A stretch of 64,000 nt of DNA from assembly GCF_001514145.1 (NCBI RefSeq), contig NZ_KQ948657.1, positions 1-64,000 of the forward strand. The letters run 5' to 3'. This document shows positions 1 through 8,259 of the stretch, in pieces (position 1 is the first letter of the stretch; each line of letters begins with the position of its first letter). The translations under genes and the position numbers were made by a program. Source of the stretch: Streptomyces canus (GTDB lineage Bacteria > Actinomycetota > Actinomycetes > Streptomycetales > Streptomycetaceae). A model generated the notes under the pieces. It saw only the letters and a program-made list of their open reading frames with translations. It searched no databases and was not told where the DNA came from.

Positions 1-68
1 TACCGATTCAAACCCCTCACCTAGCTCCAGAGCAGCCATGCACAATCACTCCGGAGCCGTGTGCGCAT

Positions 69-90
69 TTCGAATCCTGCCGGGGGCACC
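69..90 (+). other. 3' end of a tRNA gene, probable attachment-site remnant
   Basis: Positions 69-75 read TTCGAAT (a T-loop), followed by CCTGC (3' half of a T-stem), CGGGGGC (3' half of an acceptor stem), A and CC. The bases just upstream (cgcat) cannot pair with CCTGC, so only the last 22 nt of a tRNA are present. The ending fits the Streptomyces tRNA-Arg class. A regenerated tRNA 3' end next to an integrase remnant is the usual footprint of integrative elements such as SLP1 or pSAM2. What is seen is the tRNA tail; calling it attL or attR is inference. Confidence 0.6.
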
Positions 91-106
91 CTGTATGAGG
101 TGCCCA

Positions 107-146
107 AAGACCCCGTCACCAGCGGAAACGCTGAGGCCGGGGTCTT
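107..146. terminator. Hairpin after the tRNA fragment
   Basis: AAGACCCCG and CGGGGTCTT form the outer arms and CCAGCG / CGCTG the inner arms, around a GAAA tetraloop at 125-128. The stem is long with a few internal mismatches. It lies just downstream of the tRNA tail, where a tRNA terminator would be expected. Confidence 0.55.
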
Positions 147-301
147 CGCGTATGTGCAGGCGTATGCCGCTCGGAACGGCCGTATGTCGGGGTCCGTGGA
201 CTATTTATGGAAACGATCTTGAGGCGTTGTCCTGGTCAACCTCGGGAACGGCGAAGGCCCCGGACGCATCCAGGGGCCGCACCGTGCAAAGGTGCCGTTC
301 G

Positions 302-724
302 CTAGTCGGCCGTGACGCCCCAGTAGCCGATCTGCTCGGGTCGGCCGTCACGGTAGAGCACCGTGCAGTTTCCTTGGGCACGGCCCGGGAAGGCCAGCCG
401 CTCGGAATCGAGGGCGTCGTCCCACTCCTCGTATGTGGGCCGGCCTTGGGGAGCCCACGCGCGCACTTCATCGTCTGTCAGCGGCCGCATGAACGGACCA
501 TCGTCGGTATCCGTGGCGTCGATCATGAGGGGGAAGTCCAGCACAGTGCACGTGCCGCCAGTGAAGATGTACTCCTGCCACTCCCGGTCGCGCCACAGTT
601 CTTCGATGGATCGACCTACGAAGCCGTGGTTGTCCCGTGCCAGGGTCTCTTCCTGAGCCTGCCGGAACGCCACCGCCAGGTCCTGCTGATACGGGCCCGT
701 GTGGCTCCATGCGTTGCCGCCCAT
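302..724 (-). CDS. Hypothetical protein (140 aa)
   Basis: The start chosen is ATG at 724, which follows a GGGGAGGGGAC ribosome-binding site. The protein begins MGGNAWSH and is acidic, with many aromatic residues (WRDREWQEY, PTYEEWDD) and a closing segment RPEQIGYWGVTAD. I see no signal peptide, membrane segment or catalytic motif. I do not recognise the family, although the look is that of small conserved actinomycete proteins found near integrated elements. It lies between the tRNA tail and the integrase remnant and may be cargo of the lost element. A longer reading from 805 overlaps the integrase remnant and has no better start. Confidence 0.6.
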   Translation of the reverse strand: MGGNAWSHTGPYQQDLAVAFRQAQEETLARDNHGFVGRSIEELWRDREWQEYIFTGGTCTVLDFPLMIDATDTDDGPFMRPLTDDEVRAWAPQGRPTYEEWDDALDSERLAFPGRAQGNCTVLYRDGRPEQIGYWGVTAD

Positions 725-794
725 CGTCGTCCCCTCCCCATCTGAACTGCTCGAACGTAACCGCAGGGTAGGAGACGGCGCCGACAGCGCACCG

Positions 795-1271
795 CTCTTG
801 ATCATCCTTCTCGCGCAACAGCTCTTCGATCTTGCGGTTGGCGATCTCCTGCCGACCGTCGATGCACTTCGCGTAGCGGCTCAGCAGGACCTCGACGCTG
901 TTGCCCGCACGTTCGGCGACCTCGGTTGCGTCGACCCCGAAGTTGAGCCAAGTCGACAGCGCCGAGTGCCGAAGGTCGTACGGGCGGGCGGCGAGTGGCG
1001 AGGTGACGGCGGCCAGTGGAAGAGCCAGGGCGCGAGCCTCCTGCCACCCAACTGCTCCCCCGCGTTCATTGGTGAAGAGCCGTCCGTCGCCGGCCACCCC
1101 GAAGGTGTCGAGGTGATTCCGCAGGCTCGTGAAGAGGTGAGGCGGGATTGGCACAGGCCGGACCTCTTCCACGGGCCGGTTCTTGAAGCCTCGGTCGTCG
1201 TGGGTTTCGCCGGAGTCGGTCCACTGCTTGCCGACGCTGGGACGAGTGCTGTTCAGCAGTGCCGTTAGCTC
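795..1271 (-). pseudogene. Tyrosine site-specific recombinase (integrase), C-terminal remnant
   Basis: Only the C-terminal catalytic half is recognisable. It contains the segment VGKQWTDSGETHDDRG, the box-II region YDLRHSALSTWLN, the stretch AERAGNSVEVL and the catalytic tyrosine in LLSRYAKCIDG. The N-terminal arm-binding domain and the GLRPEE-type box I with the first catalytic Arg are absent. The linker before YDLRH is shortened. The frame has no stop of its own and runs on antisense to the next gene. The segment is close in sequence to integrases of Streptomyces integrative elements. It is oriented toward the tRNA tail, as int genes of tRNA-integrating elements usually are. It cannot be functional as it stands. 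Confidence 0.75.
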
Positions 1272-1369
1272 GGGGCGGCGGCCATGGCCGGGCTTCAGCA
1301 CTGCCGGTCGTTGCGGTCCACGTACGCGATCTTGAGGCCAGGAAATAGCCCATGGCAGGCTCATGCCGC

Positions 1370-1954
1370 ATGATCGATGAATTCGCGAAGGGTACCCTGC
1401 ACGGGCGACTGCGGCGGGACCGCAAGGCGCTGCTCTGGAAGCTCGACGGCCTGTCCGAATACGACGCCCGCCGACCTTTGACAGTGACCGGGACCAACCT
1501 CCTCGGCCTGGTCAAACACGTGGCCAGCGTCGAGGCCAGGTACTTTGGCGAGGTCTTCGACCGGCCGTCCCCAGAACCGCTGCCCCGGTGGCAGGACCAT
1601 GACGGCAGCGATCTGTGGGCGGCTGAGGACGAGGCGCGCGATCAGATCATCGAGTCCTACCGGCGCACGTGGGAACACTCAGACGCGACGATCGACGAGC
1701 TTGCCCTCGATGCCCCGGGCCACGTGCCGTGGTGGCCGGAGCCTTATCCCAACACGAACCTCTTCGCCATCCTGGTCCACGTCCTCGGCGAGACCAACCG
1801 GCATGCCGGGCACGCCGACATCCTGCGCGAAGGCGTGGACGGCCGAACCGGGCTGCGCCCCGAACACGAGATGCAGATCGATGAGGACGCCCGCACCGCC
1901 TACTGCGCGAAGATCGAGCAGGCCGCCAGATCGGCCGCATCAGTCGAGGCATAG
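1370..1954 (+). CDS. DinB-family (DUF664) protein
   Basis: The protein (about 194 aa from MIDEFAKG) has the four-helix DinB/YfiT look. The probable metal ligands are the His in LLGLVKHVASVEARYFGE near the first third and two His in GETNRHAGHADILRE toward the C terminus. Families of this fold are thiol- (mycothiol-) dependent metalloenzymes or stress-induced proteins of unknown substrate. Homologues I recall begin at MIDEF; an upstream ATG at 1352 (preceded by AGGAAA) would add six residues. It is the first intact gene to the right of the integrase remnant and may be accessory cargo or flanking chromosome. Confidence 0.8.
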   Translation: MIDEFAKGTLHGRLRRDRKALLWKLDGLSEYDARRPLTVTGTNLLGLVKHVASVEARYFGEVFDRPSPEPLPRWQDHDGSDLWAAEDEARDQIIESYRRTWEHSDATIDELALDAPGHVPWWPEPYPNTNLFAILVHVLGETNRHAGHADILREGVDGRTGLRPEHEMQIDEDARTAYCAKIEQAARSAASVEA

Positions 1955-1995
1955 AAGGCTGTCCCCCGTGACTTGATGCTTGATGTTCGAGCGGC

Positions 1996-2331
1996 ATGGT
2001 GCCGGCCGTGAGTGCTGATCTGTCGAAGCGTCTGGTTCCTGGTGAGCTCTGGAGGGTGGTCGCCCCGTTACTGCCGTCATTCGCGGCTCGACCGCAAGGT
2101 GGCGGGACTCCTCCGCGCGACCAGCAGGGCGTGTTCACCGCAGTGGTGTACGTGCTGACCAGCGGCTGTGCCTGGCAGCATCTGCCGCCGACGTTCGGCA
2201 CATCCTCCGCCACCGCGCATCGCCGCTTCACGGTATGGACCGAGGTCGGCCTGTGGCGTCGGCTGCATCGGGCGGTGCTGGACGAACTCTGGGTCCGGGG
2301 CGCAGGGGATCGCGCCCCTGTAGCAAGGTGA
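1996..2331 (+). pseudogene. IS5-type transposase, N-terminal fragment
   Basis: The start LVPGELWRVVAPLLPS and the segment VYVLTSGCAWQHLPPTFG followed by FTVWTEVGLWRRLHRAVLDEL are typical of the N-terminal domain (DUF4096) of Streptomyces IS5-family transposases. Similarity stops near 2290, and the DDE catalytic domain is missing, so the copy is dead. A GGCTGTCCC segment at about 1958 resembles a left terminal repeat; I see no matching right end. One in-frame TTA (Leu) codon is present, the rare bldA-dependent codon. The fragment lies between two DinB-fold genes. Confidence 0.75.
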
Positions 2332-2395
2332 TTTGGCCCCACTTCGAATGGGTGGTTCCGCTGGCTCCGACAGAGGTCGTATTCGGGGGTCTCGG

Positions 2396-3100
2396 TCAGA
2401 CCTCCGTCAGCGCGACCCCAGCCGGGCTGACGGTCTTGTGCGGCCTACTGTCAGCGCGGGGTGCGCCATACCAGCGCCACTTGGTAAGGCGCGGCCGACC
2501 CGGCAGTTCCGTGCGGCCGGTGGCCCAAAGGAGGGTTGGCCACCGGTCGGTATCGGTCGGGGCGTCGGGGAAGAGCCGGTCCAGCACGCGGCCGCACAGG
2601 TCTGCGGGCGGCGTCCAGTCAACGCCCAGACCCTCGGCGACGTCGTGGGTGTGCACCAGGGTCTCGACGATGCCCATCGCGGCGAAGCCTTCGGGGTCGG
2701 CAGGGCCGAAGACGTGATGCGCCCGGACCGTGGGTGGCATCGTGCGGACGATTGCGGCCAGCAAGGCGCCGCTGGCATCCAGTACTTGCAGCAGACCGGC
2801 TGGGCCAGCCTCGCGGTCTGCGAAGACAGCATTCGCGGGGCCGCCCGGCCTCTTGCGATCCCACGCGAACGGCACGTGAGTGTCCAGCGGCGGGTTCGCC
2901 GGGCCCAGTTGGACGGCGTAGGAGAACAGGTCGTCGGCCAGGTGCTCGACCGTCTCCCAACAATCCCACTCCAGGGAACCAGCCTTGACACTCCAGTCCG
3001 GCGCCTTCGCCGAGCGCAGAGCGGCGAGCGCCAAACGGACGGCATGTTCGACATCGGCCGCGGTAACCGGGCCATTCGGTGATCCCTGCGCTTCAGCCAT
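2396..3100 (-). CDS. Maleylpyruvate isomerase / mycothiol-dependent DinB-fold protein
   Basis: The 234-aa protein shows the N-terminal helix with ETVEHLADDLFSYAVQLG and the later helix GIVETLVHTHDVAEGLG, whose His residues are the usual metal ligands of the mycothiol-dependent maleylpyruvate isomerase (MDMPI) N-domain. A C-terminal region with LWATGRTELPGRPRL matches the C-terminal part of this family. The likely role is a mycothiol-linked transferase or isomerase; the substrate cannot be told from sequence. ATG at 3100 is used. Convergent with the transposase fragment, it is the second DinB-superfamily gene within 1.7 kb. Confidence 0.8.
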   Translation of the reverse strand: MAEAQGSPNGPVTAADVEHAVRLALAALRSAKAPDWSVKAGSLEWDCWETVEHLADDLFSYAVQLGPANPPLDTHVPFAWDRKRPGGPANAVFADREAGPAGLLQVLDASGALLAAIVRTMPPTVRAHHVFGPADPEGFAAMGIVETLVHTHDVAEGLGVDWTPPADLCGRVLDRLFPDAPTDTDRWPTLLWATGRTELPGRPRLTKWRWYGAPRADSRPHKTVSPAGVALTEV

Positions 3101-3537
3101 GACGGGACCGTATCAATGCCTCCCGAGCGAGCGCGGTAGAACTTTCCCTACTTCATCAAGGCTCGCTCCGCTCGCGGCCGTCCTGCTCCGGCCGCGAGCG
3201 CCAACCGCCCTATGCCCTGGGGATCTTGCTCCGGTGACGCCGGGTACGCCCGCGGGGAACCGCCGCCGCGATCCGGCCTGGGGTGGAAGACCCATCAGCA
3301 GCCGTAGGACCCACAAGGCGCACGAGCAGGAGACACCCCATCGAGACCATGAGACCGGAGCCGCCCAACGGAGTCGGGATCGATCGAAGGGGACCGAGGG
3401 GCCGCGCACGCGCGGCGGCGCCCACCCCTCAACTGTCGACCGTCAGTGCACGGCCGAGACACCACGAAGCCCCCGACCGCTGCGTCCGGTTGGAGCCCGT
3501 CGCCTGAGCGAGCCGCGCGACCCAACCGGCAGCTCGC
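3101..3537. other. Gene-free interval with one perfect hairpin
   Basis: No reading frame here has coding character or a ribosome-binding site. The only structure seen is an 11-bp perfect inverted repeat, CGCTCGCGGCC (3169-3179) and GGCCGCGAGCG (3190-3200), around a 10-nt loop, without a T-run. It could be a terminator or processing site downstream of secDF, whose 3' end is at 3538. Otherwise I see nothing in it. Confidence 0.5.
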
Positions 3538-5769
3538 CTACGTGCGGTGCTTGTGCAGTTCGATGGCCAGTGGGGTGGCGGTGAACATCGAGGAGTACGT
3601 GCCCACCGCGAGGCCGATGAGGAGGGCGAGGGCGAAGTCGGTCAGGGTGTCGCCGCCGAGGACGGCCAGGGCGGTGAGGATGAATGCGGCGCCCATGCCG
3701 GTGTTGACGGTGCGGGGCAGGGTCTGCAGCAGCGCCTGGTTGGCGGTGCGGGCGAAGGGCATCTTGCGGTCGTGGCGGCCGAGTTCCCTGATGCGGTCGA
3801 AGACGACGACGGAGTCGTTGACGGAGTAGCCGATCACGGTCAGCAGCGCGGCCAGGAAGACGCCATCCACGGGCTTGCCGAGCCAGGCGAAGATGCCGGT
3901 GAGGATCACGACGTCGTGGGCGAGGGCGGCGACCGCCGAGGTGCCGAGCAGCCAGCGGAAGCGTGCCGCGAGATAGATCAGTTGGGCGGCGAGGGCGACA
4001 GCGAGGGCGATGAGGGCGCCTTGGCGTAGTTCCTTGCCGAGGCTGGGCCCGATGGCTTCGTCGCGAATCTTGTCGGCTTGGTATGTCAGGTCGGTGATGG
4101 TGTCGGTGATCGCCGTTGCCTGGGTGTTGCTCAAGTGGTGGGTACGGACGGTGAGCTGGTTCTCGCCGGAGGTCTGGACGACGGCCCGGGGGAATCCCGC
4201 GTCGGCGAGCGCGGCGCGGGCCCGGTCGGCGTCGACGGGGGCGGCCGTGGTGTATTCGATGAGGCGGCCACCGGTGAACTCGACGCCGAAGTCGAGGCCG
4301 CGCACGGCGATGCCGGAAGCGGCCAGGACGAGGGCGGCGGCGGAGGCGGCCAGCCACCGGCGCGGGTGGCGCATCAGGTTCGGGTGGGTACGGGCGAGGC
4401 GATCGCGGACGGTGCCGGTGTGGGCGATGCCGGTGAGGTGGGGACGGCGGCGCAGGCGGGGGCGGGCGACGGCGTAGTCGGCCAGGGCACGGGTGATGAC
4501 GAGGGCGCTGAGCATGGAGGCGAGGACGCCGATGCCCAGCGTGACGCCGAACCCGCGCACAGGTCCGGAGGCGAGGAAGAACAGCAGGCCGGCGGCGATG
4601 AGGGTGGTGATGTTGGAGTCGGCGATCGCGCTGAAGGCCCTGCGGAATCCGGCGGTCAGGGACGACCGTGGGGTGGGGCGGTGGCGAGAGGCGTACTCCT
4701 CGCGGGCGCGTTCGAAGACGAGCACGTTGGCGTCGACCGCCATGCCGATGGCCAGCACGAAGCCGGCCAGGCCGGGCAGGGTGAGGGTGGCGCCGAGGGC
4801 GGCGAGGGCGGCGTAGGAGATGAGGCCGTAGCAGGCCAGGGCGACGGTGGCCAAGGCGCCCATGAGCCGGTAGACGGCGATGATGAACAGCGAGGTCAGA
4901 GCGGTGCCGATGACGGCGGCCCAGGCGCTGGCCCTGATGGCTGCCGCACCCAGGGTGGGGCCCACGGTGCGTTGTTCGACGGTCTCGACCGGAACCGGCA
5001 GGGCGCCGCCGTTGATGAGCAGGGCCAACTCTTTCGCTTCGCTGTCGTTGAAGGTGCCGGTGATCTGGGTGGAGCCGCCGCTGATGCCGGACCGGCAGGC
5101 GACGGACGGGTCGACCTGCGGCGAAGAGATGATCTTGTCGTCCAGGACGATGGCGATCCGGCGGGCCGGGTCTCCGGCCGCGTGGCAGGCGGCCTCGCCG
5201 GTCAGGCGGGCCCACCCCTGTTCGCCCGATCCCCTGAAGTCGACGGTGACGTGCCATCCGGCACCGCTCTGCTGGTCGAAGCGGGCGGCTGCCTTCTCCA
5301 CGTCCTTGCCGGTCAGTGAGGGCGCCTGAAGGCGCAGAAGTTGGCCGGACTCGTCGGCCACGACCTGCTCGCGGGGCCGCTTGGGCAAGGGAGTTGGCAG
5401 GTCGTCGGTGTTGGCTGCGGTGCCGAGTACCTGGTGGAAGGTGAGCTGGGCGGTGCGGCCGAGCACCTCGGCCGCCTTGCGGGGATCTTGCAGGCCGGGC
5501 AGTTCGACGACGATCCGGTCGCTGCCGGAGCGGGCGATGCCCGGTTCGGCGACACCGAGCGCGTCGATGCGGCCGCGCAGCACCTCCACGGTGCGGTCCG
5601 TCGCCTCGCCGTCGGCGTCGGCAGCGGCGGTGGGGCGGGTTTCCAGCACGATCTGGGTGCCGCCCCGCAGATCGAGTCCGAGGTGGACGGGCACGGTGAG
5701 CGCGACGTACAGGGACAGGGCAACGGCAGCGAGGGCGATCAGCCCTCTGATGTGCGGGGATCGGTTCAC
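3538..5769 (-). CDS. secDF: Protein translocase SecD-SecF fusion
   Basis: This 743-aa membrane protein fuses the two SecDF subunits that pull preproteins across the membrane using the proton gradient. The SecD half starts with a TM helix followed by LGLDLRGGTQIVLE, then a large periplasmic-type domain with INGGALPVPVETVEQRTVGPTLG, and closes with the signature GMAVDANVLVFERAREE. The SecF half restarts near residue 460 with a TM helix, the motif DFGVEFTGG, and the second signature YSVNDSVVVFDRIREL. The start is GTG at 5769 behind GGAGGCCCGCT. Streptomyces normally have separate core secD and secF genes elsewhere; this fused copy is likely a paralogue. It is the last gene of a kinase-regulator-small protein-secDF run on one strand, so its expression may be controlled by that two-component system. 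Confidence 0.95.
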   Translation of the reverse strand: MNRSPHIRGLIALAAVALSLYVALTVPVHLGLDLRGGTQIVLETRPTAAADADGEATDRTVEVLRGRIDALGVAEPGIARSGSDRIVVELPGLQDPRKAAEVLGRTAQLTFHQVLGTAANTDDLPTPLPKRPREQVVADESGQLLRLQAPSLTGKDVEKAAARFDQQSGAGWHVTVDFRGSGEQGWARLTGEAACHAAGDPARRIAIVLDDKIISSPQVDPSVACRSGISGGSTQITGTFNDSEAKELALLINGGALPVPVETVEQRTVGPTLGAAAIRASAWAAVIGTALTSLFIIAVYRLMGALATVALACYGLISYAALAALGATLTLPGLAGFVLAIGMAVDANVLVFERAREEYASRHRPTPRSSLTAGFRRAFSAIADSNITTLIAAGLLFFLASGPVRGFGVTLGIGVLASMLSALVITRALADYAVARPRLRRRPHLTGIAHTGTVRDRLARTHPNLMRHPRRWLAASAAALVLAASGIAVRGLDFGVEFTGGRLIEYTTAAPVDADRARAALADAGFPRAVVQTSGENQLTVRTHHLSNTQATAITDTITDLTYQADKIRDEAIGPSLGKELRQGALIALAVALAAQLIYLAARFRWLLGTSAVAALAHDVVILTGIFAWLGKPVDGVFLAALLTVIGYSVNDSVVVFDRIRELGRHDRKMPFARTANQALLQTLPRTVNTGMGAAFILTALAVLGGDTLTDFALALLIGLAVGTYSSMFTATPLAIELHKHRT

Positions 5770-5853
5770 AGCGGGCCTCCGGCAGGCACACCGCGGCCAG
5801 GGCAGTGGCTGCGGTCGGGAAAGTCGGGAAAGGAAGAAAGGAGAGGAAGAGGT

Positions 5854-6270
5854 TCAGGTGCCGGAGAGCGCGGGCGGTGCCCTCACCCCGTGCCGAAGTG
5901 CCGGTTGCTCCGATGCGGGCGGGCCCGCTGCCGAAACCGGGGGCTGCGCGCGCCGGGGCCGGTCGGGCACTGGGTCAGGTGACGCGCCCGGGGCGGAGAC
6001 CGGCGGCGCAGGGCGCTCGCCCGCGGCATCCCGATGGCTGCGAACCGCGGCGGTGGAGACGGCCGGGTCCGCGCTGTCCGCGTACGGGTCAGCGTGCGCC
6101 GACTCCTCGGCCGCGAGCAGCGCGCCGACCGGTGCGCCATGGTGCGTACCGCCCAGGGCGGGCGGGCTGAGCAGAGTGATGAGGACGGCGAGCAGGGCGG
6201 CCAACGCCAGGCCTCGGCCTGGGCCGGGACCCCGGGTGCGCGCGACGGTGTGCGTGCAGCGGACCACCAC
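5854..6270 (-). CDS. Small secreted or membrane-anchored Pro/Ala-rich protein
   Basis: The 138-aa protein begins with a basic stretch followed by a hydrophobic helix (LALAALLAVLITLLSPPAL), a probable signal peptide or anchor. The rest is low-complexity and rich in Ala, Pro, Ser and Asp (SADPAVS, PPVSAPGASPDP). The start is GTG at 6270 or the next GTG at 6267, behind AAAGGGGG. It lies between the response regulator (36 bp upstream) and secDF (84 bp downstream) on the same strand and is probably cotranscribed. No function can be assigned. Its position suggests an exported partner or sensor accessory of the system. Confidence 0.65.
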   Translation of the reverse strand: MVVRCTHTVARTRGPGPGRGLALAALLAVLITLLSPPALGGTHHGAPVGALLAAEESAHADPYADSADPAVSTAAVRSHRDAAGERPAPPVSAPGASPDPVPDRPRRAQPPVSAAGPPASEQPALRHGVRAPPALSGT

Positions 6271-6306
6271 CGCCCCCTTTCCATGAGCCCTGAGCGGTCA
6301 GCGGGC

Positions 6307-6972
6307 TCAGGCTTGGATGAGGCCCGCGCGGATCGCGTAGCGGGTGAGTTCCAGCCGGTCACGCAGGCCGAGCTTGTGCAGCAGGTTCTCCCGATGCCGG
6401 TGGACGGTCTTGATGCTGATGAAGAGCATCTCGGCGATCTCCTTGGACGAGTGGCCCTCGGCCACGAGCTTGAGGACCTCCTCCTCGCGCGGGGTCAGCA
6501 CCTGATCGGGCGGCTCCTCACCGTGGCGGACCCGGTCGAGGTAGTTGCGGATGAGCGCGGTGACCGCACCCGGATACAGGAAGGGCTCGTCGCGCATGGC
6601 GGCGCGGCATGCCGCCACCAGGTCGCGGTCGGCCACGGACTTCAGCACATATCCGCTGGCACCGGCCTTCAGCGCTTGGAAGAAGTACTGCTCGTTGTCA
6701 TGCATCGTCAGCATCAGCACCCGCACGCCGGGCTTGAGCGCGAGAAGTTCCCGGGTGGCCTGCAGACCGGTCATCCGGGGCATGGCGATGTCCATCACCG
6801 CCAGATCGACCTCATGGGTGCGGGTCAGCTCGATGGCCTCCGCGCCGTCCCCGGCCTCGGCGACGACCTCCAGGTCCGGCTCCCGGTCGAGGATGAGCCG
6901 CACCCCGCGACGTACCAACGCATGATCGTCGGCGAGGAGGATACGGATCACGGATGGGTGCGGCGTGGTCAT
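6307..6972 (-). CDS. NarL/FixJ-family response regulator
   Basis: This 221-aa regulator has an N-terminal receiver domain with acidic pair D15-D16, phosphoacceptor D61 (in AVMDIAMP) and the conserved Lys in VLKSVAD, followed by a LuxR-type helix-turn-helix. The HTH reads LTPREEEVLKLVAEGHSSKEIAEML and ISIKTVHRHRENLLHKLG. The protein is complete. Its start overlaps the stop of the upstream kinase gene by 4 nt (ATGA), so the two are translationally coupled and form a cognate pair. Likely targets include the adjacent secDF operon and possibly the facing dksA-type genes. In S. coelicolor, as I recall, an equivalent pair sits beside a fused secDF and dksA-like genes. Confidence 0.93.
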   Translation of the reverse strand: MTTPHPSVIRILLADDHALVRRGVRLILDREPDLEVVAEAGDGAEAIELTRTHEVDLAVMDIAMPRMTGLQATRELLALKPGVRVLMLTMHDNEQYFFQALKAGASGYVLKSVADRDLVAACRAAMRDEPFLYPGAVTALIRNYLDRVRHGEEPPDQVLTPREEEVLKLVAEGHSSKEIAEMLFISIKTVHRHRENLLHKLGLRDRLELTRYAIRAGLIQA

Positions 6973-7919
6973 GGCTGCTTCCTGAGGGGCACGGTGAGCC
7001 GGACCGTCGTACCGGCCTGCGGCTGGGAGGTGACATCCAGAGTGGCCCCGATCAGCAGGGCCCGCTCGCGCATTCCGCGCATTCCCGCTCCTTCGCGGGC
7101 CACCCCGGTGCCGCGGCCGTCGTCGACGACGGCCAGCACCACCGCCTCGCCGGCGTGGCGCAGGCTCACCTCGACCCGGCCGGCCTCGGCATGACGGGCC
7201 GCGTTGGTCAGGGCCTCCTGGGCGACCCGGTACAGCACCAGCTCCGTCTGATGGTCCAGCGCGGGCAGGCCGGTCTCGAAACGACGCACCACACGCAACC
7301 CCACGTGGGTGGCGAACTCGCCGGTCAGCGAGGTCAGCGCGCTGACCAGACCGAGGTCCTCCAGTACGCCCGGCCGGAGCCGACGCACCAGGCGCCGTAC
7401 CTCGTCCAGGCTCCCCCGGGTGATCTCCTGTACTTGGCGCAGGTCACCGCGCAGGGGCTCGTCCGCGTCGTCGGCGGCCCGCTCCAGCGACAGCAGGATC
7501 GCGGTCATGCTCTGGCCCACCTCGTCGTGCAGTTCCTGGGCGATGCGGCGCCGCTCGGCTTCCTGCGCGAACAGGGCGCGGGCACTGCTGGACGCCCGTT
7601 CGTGTTCGAGGCGCTCGAGCATGGCGTTGAAGGTGCGGATCAGTTCGGCGGTCTCACCGCGTCCCCCTTCCGGCAGTCGTTGCCCGGGGCGCAGCAGATC
7701 GACGGTGGCCATCAGCCGCGTGAGCCGGTCGAGCGGGGCCAGTCCGATCCGCAGCAGGGCCGCGTTCGCGACCAGCATGACGACCAGGCCGGACACGAGG
7801 ATGATCGCCTCGGTCAGGACCACCGGCACGGAGACGGTCACCGGTGCCCACAGCAGCAGCGCGGTGGCACTTCCCAGTACCACCGCGTTGAGCGCGAAGA
7901 TCCGCCAGAACAGGGACAC
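6969..7919 (-). CDS. NarL-type sensor histidine kinase
   Basis: The 316-aa kinase has two N-terminal TM helices (about residues 5-25 and 33-55) with almost no extracellular loop. A HAMP-like linker (GLAPLDRLTRLMATVD) and a HisKA_3 dimerisation domain with H131 in RRIAQELHDEVGQSM follow. The C-terminal HATPase has the N-box (ALTNAARHAEAG) and a VVDDGRGTG G-box. The short sensor part suggests it detects a membrane or intracellular signal rather than a soluble ligand. It is the first gene of the operon that continues with the regulator at 6972. The 340-bp space to the divergent dksA-type gene should hold the promoter. Confidence 0.93.
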   Translation of the reverse strand: MSLFWRIFALNAVVLGSATALLLWAPVTVSVPVVLTEAIILVSGLVVMLVANAALLRIGLAPLDRLTRLMATVDLLRPGQRLPEGGRGETAELIRTFNAMLERLEHERASSSARALFAQEAERRRIAQELHDEVGQSMTAILLSLERAADDADEPLRGDLRQVQEITRGSLDEVRRLVRRLRPGVLEDLGLVSALTSLTGEFATHVGLRVVRRFETGLPALDHQTELVLYRVAQEALTNAARHAEAGRVEVSLRHAGEAVVLAVVDDGRGTGVAREGAGMRGMRERALLIGATLDVTSQPQAGTTVRLTVPLRKQP

Positions 7920-8051
7920 CCGGATGACGCCTTTCTCCGTGTGACACGGCGCTGTCTCTACTGTCGGTCACCGCGCACCCCGAGCGTGAGCTGCGTCCAC
8001 TGGTACTGACCGGTCTGCCGTCCAGGCTGCCCGCTGCCGGTCCACGCGGCC

Positions 8052-8113
8052 ATGGGCTCCAATGCCCATTTCCCGCGCCTGGCCTGCCCACGCCGTGATG
8101 GGCCACGGGCCAT
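8052..8113. promoter_or_regulatory. ATGGGC/GCCCAT palindromes in the divergent promoter region
   Basis: ATGGGC (8052-8057) and GCCCAT (8064-8069) form a perfect inverted repeat with a 6-nt spacer. About 30 bp on, ATGGGCCACGGGCCAT (8098-8113) is an imperfect palindrome. Further ATGGG copies follow at 8121 and 8137. They lie between the kinase operon (start 7919) and the first dksA-type gene (start 8260), the 340-bp stretch where both promoters must lie. The elements are seen directly; an operator role is inference. A second small feature, GGAATTAC repeated twice at about 8228-8243, precedes the ribosome-binding site. Confidence 0.4.
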
Positions 8114-8259
8114 GCCACAGATGGGTATCGCGCCCGATGGGCTTTGCGCCGCGTCGCGGCCACGGTAGAGGCATGAATCGCCACCCCTGACTCCCTGCCC
8201 GACGCCGCCATCGCCTCGCCGCGTCACGGAATTACGGAATTACGGAAGAAGGATCCGCC

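Noticed and set aside
61..90. A complete tRNA gene
   Set aside because: Only the T-loop and 3' halves of the T- and acceptor stems are present; the 5' sequence cannot form the cloverleaf.
4078..5319. A 413-codon Gly/Asp/Val-rich plus-strand frame opposite secDF
   Set aside because: Its composition is that of an antisense frame of a membrane-protein gene; the SecD and SecF motifs are unmistakable on the other strand.
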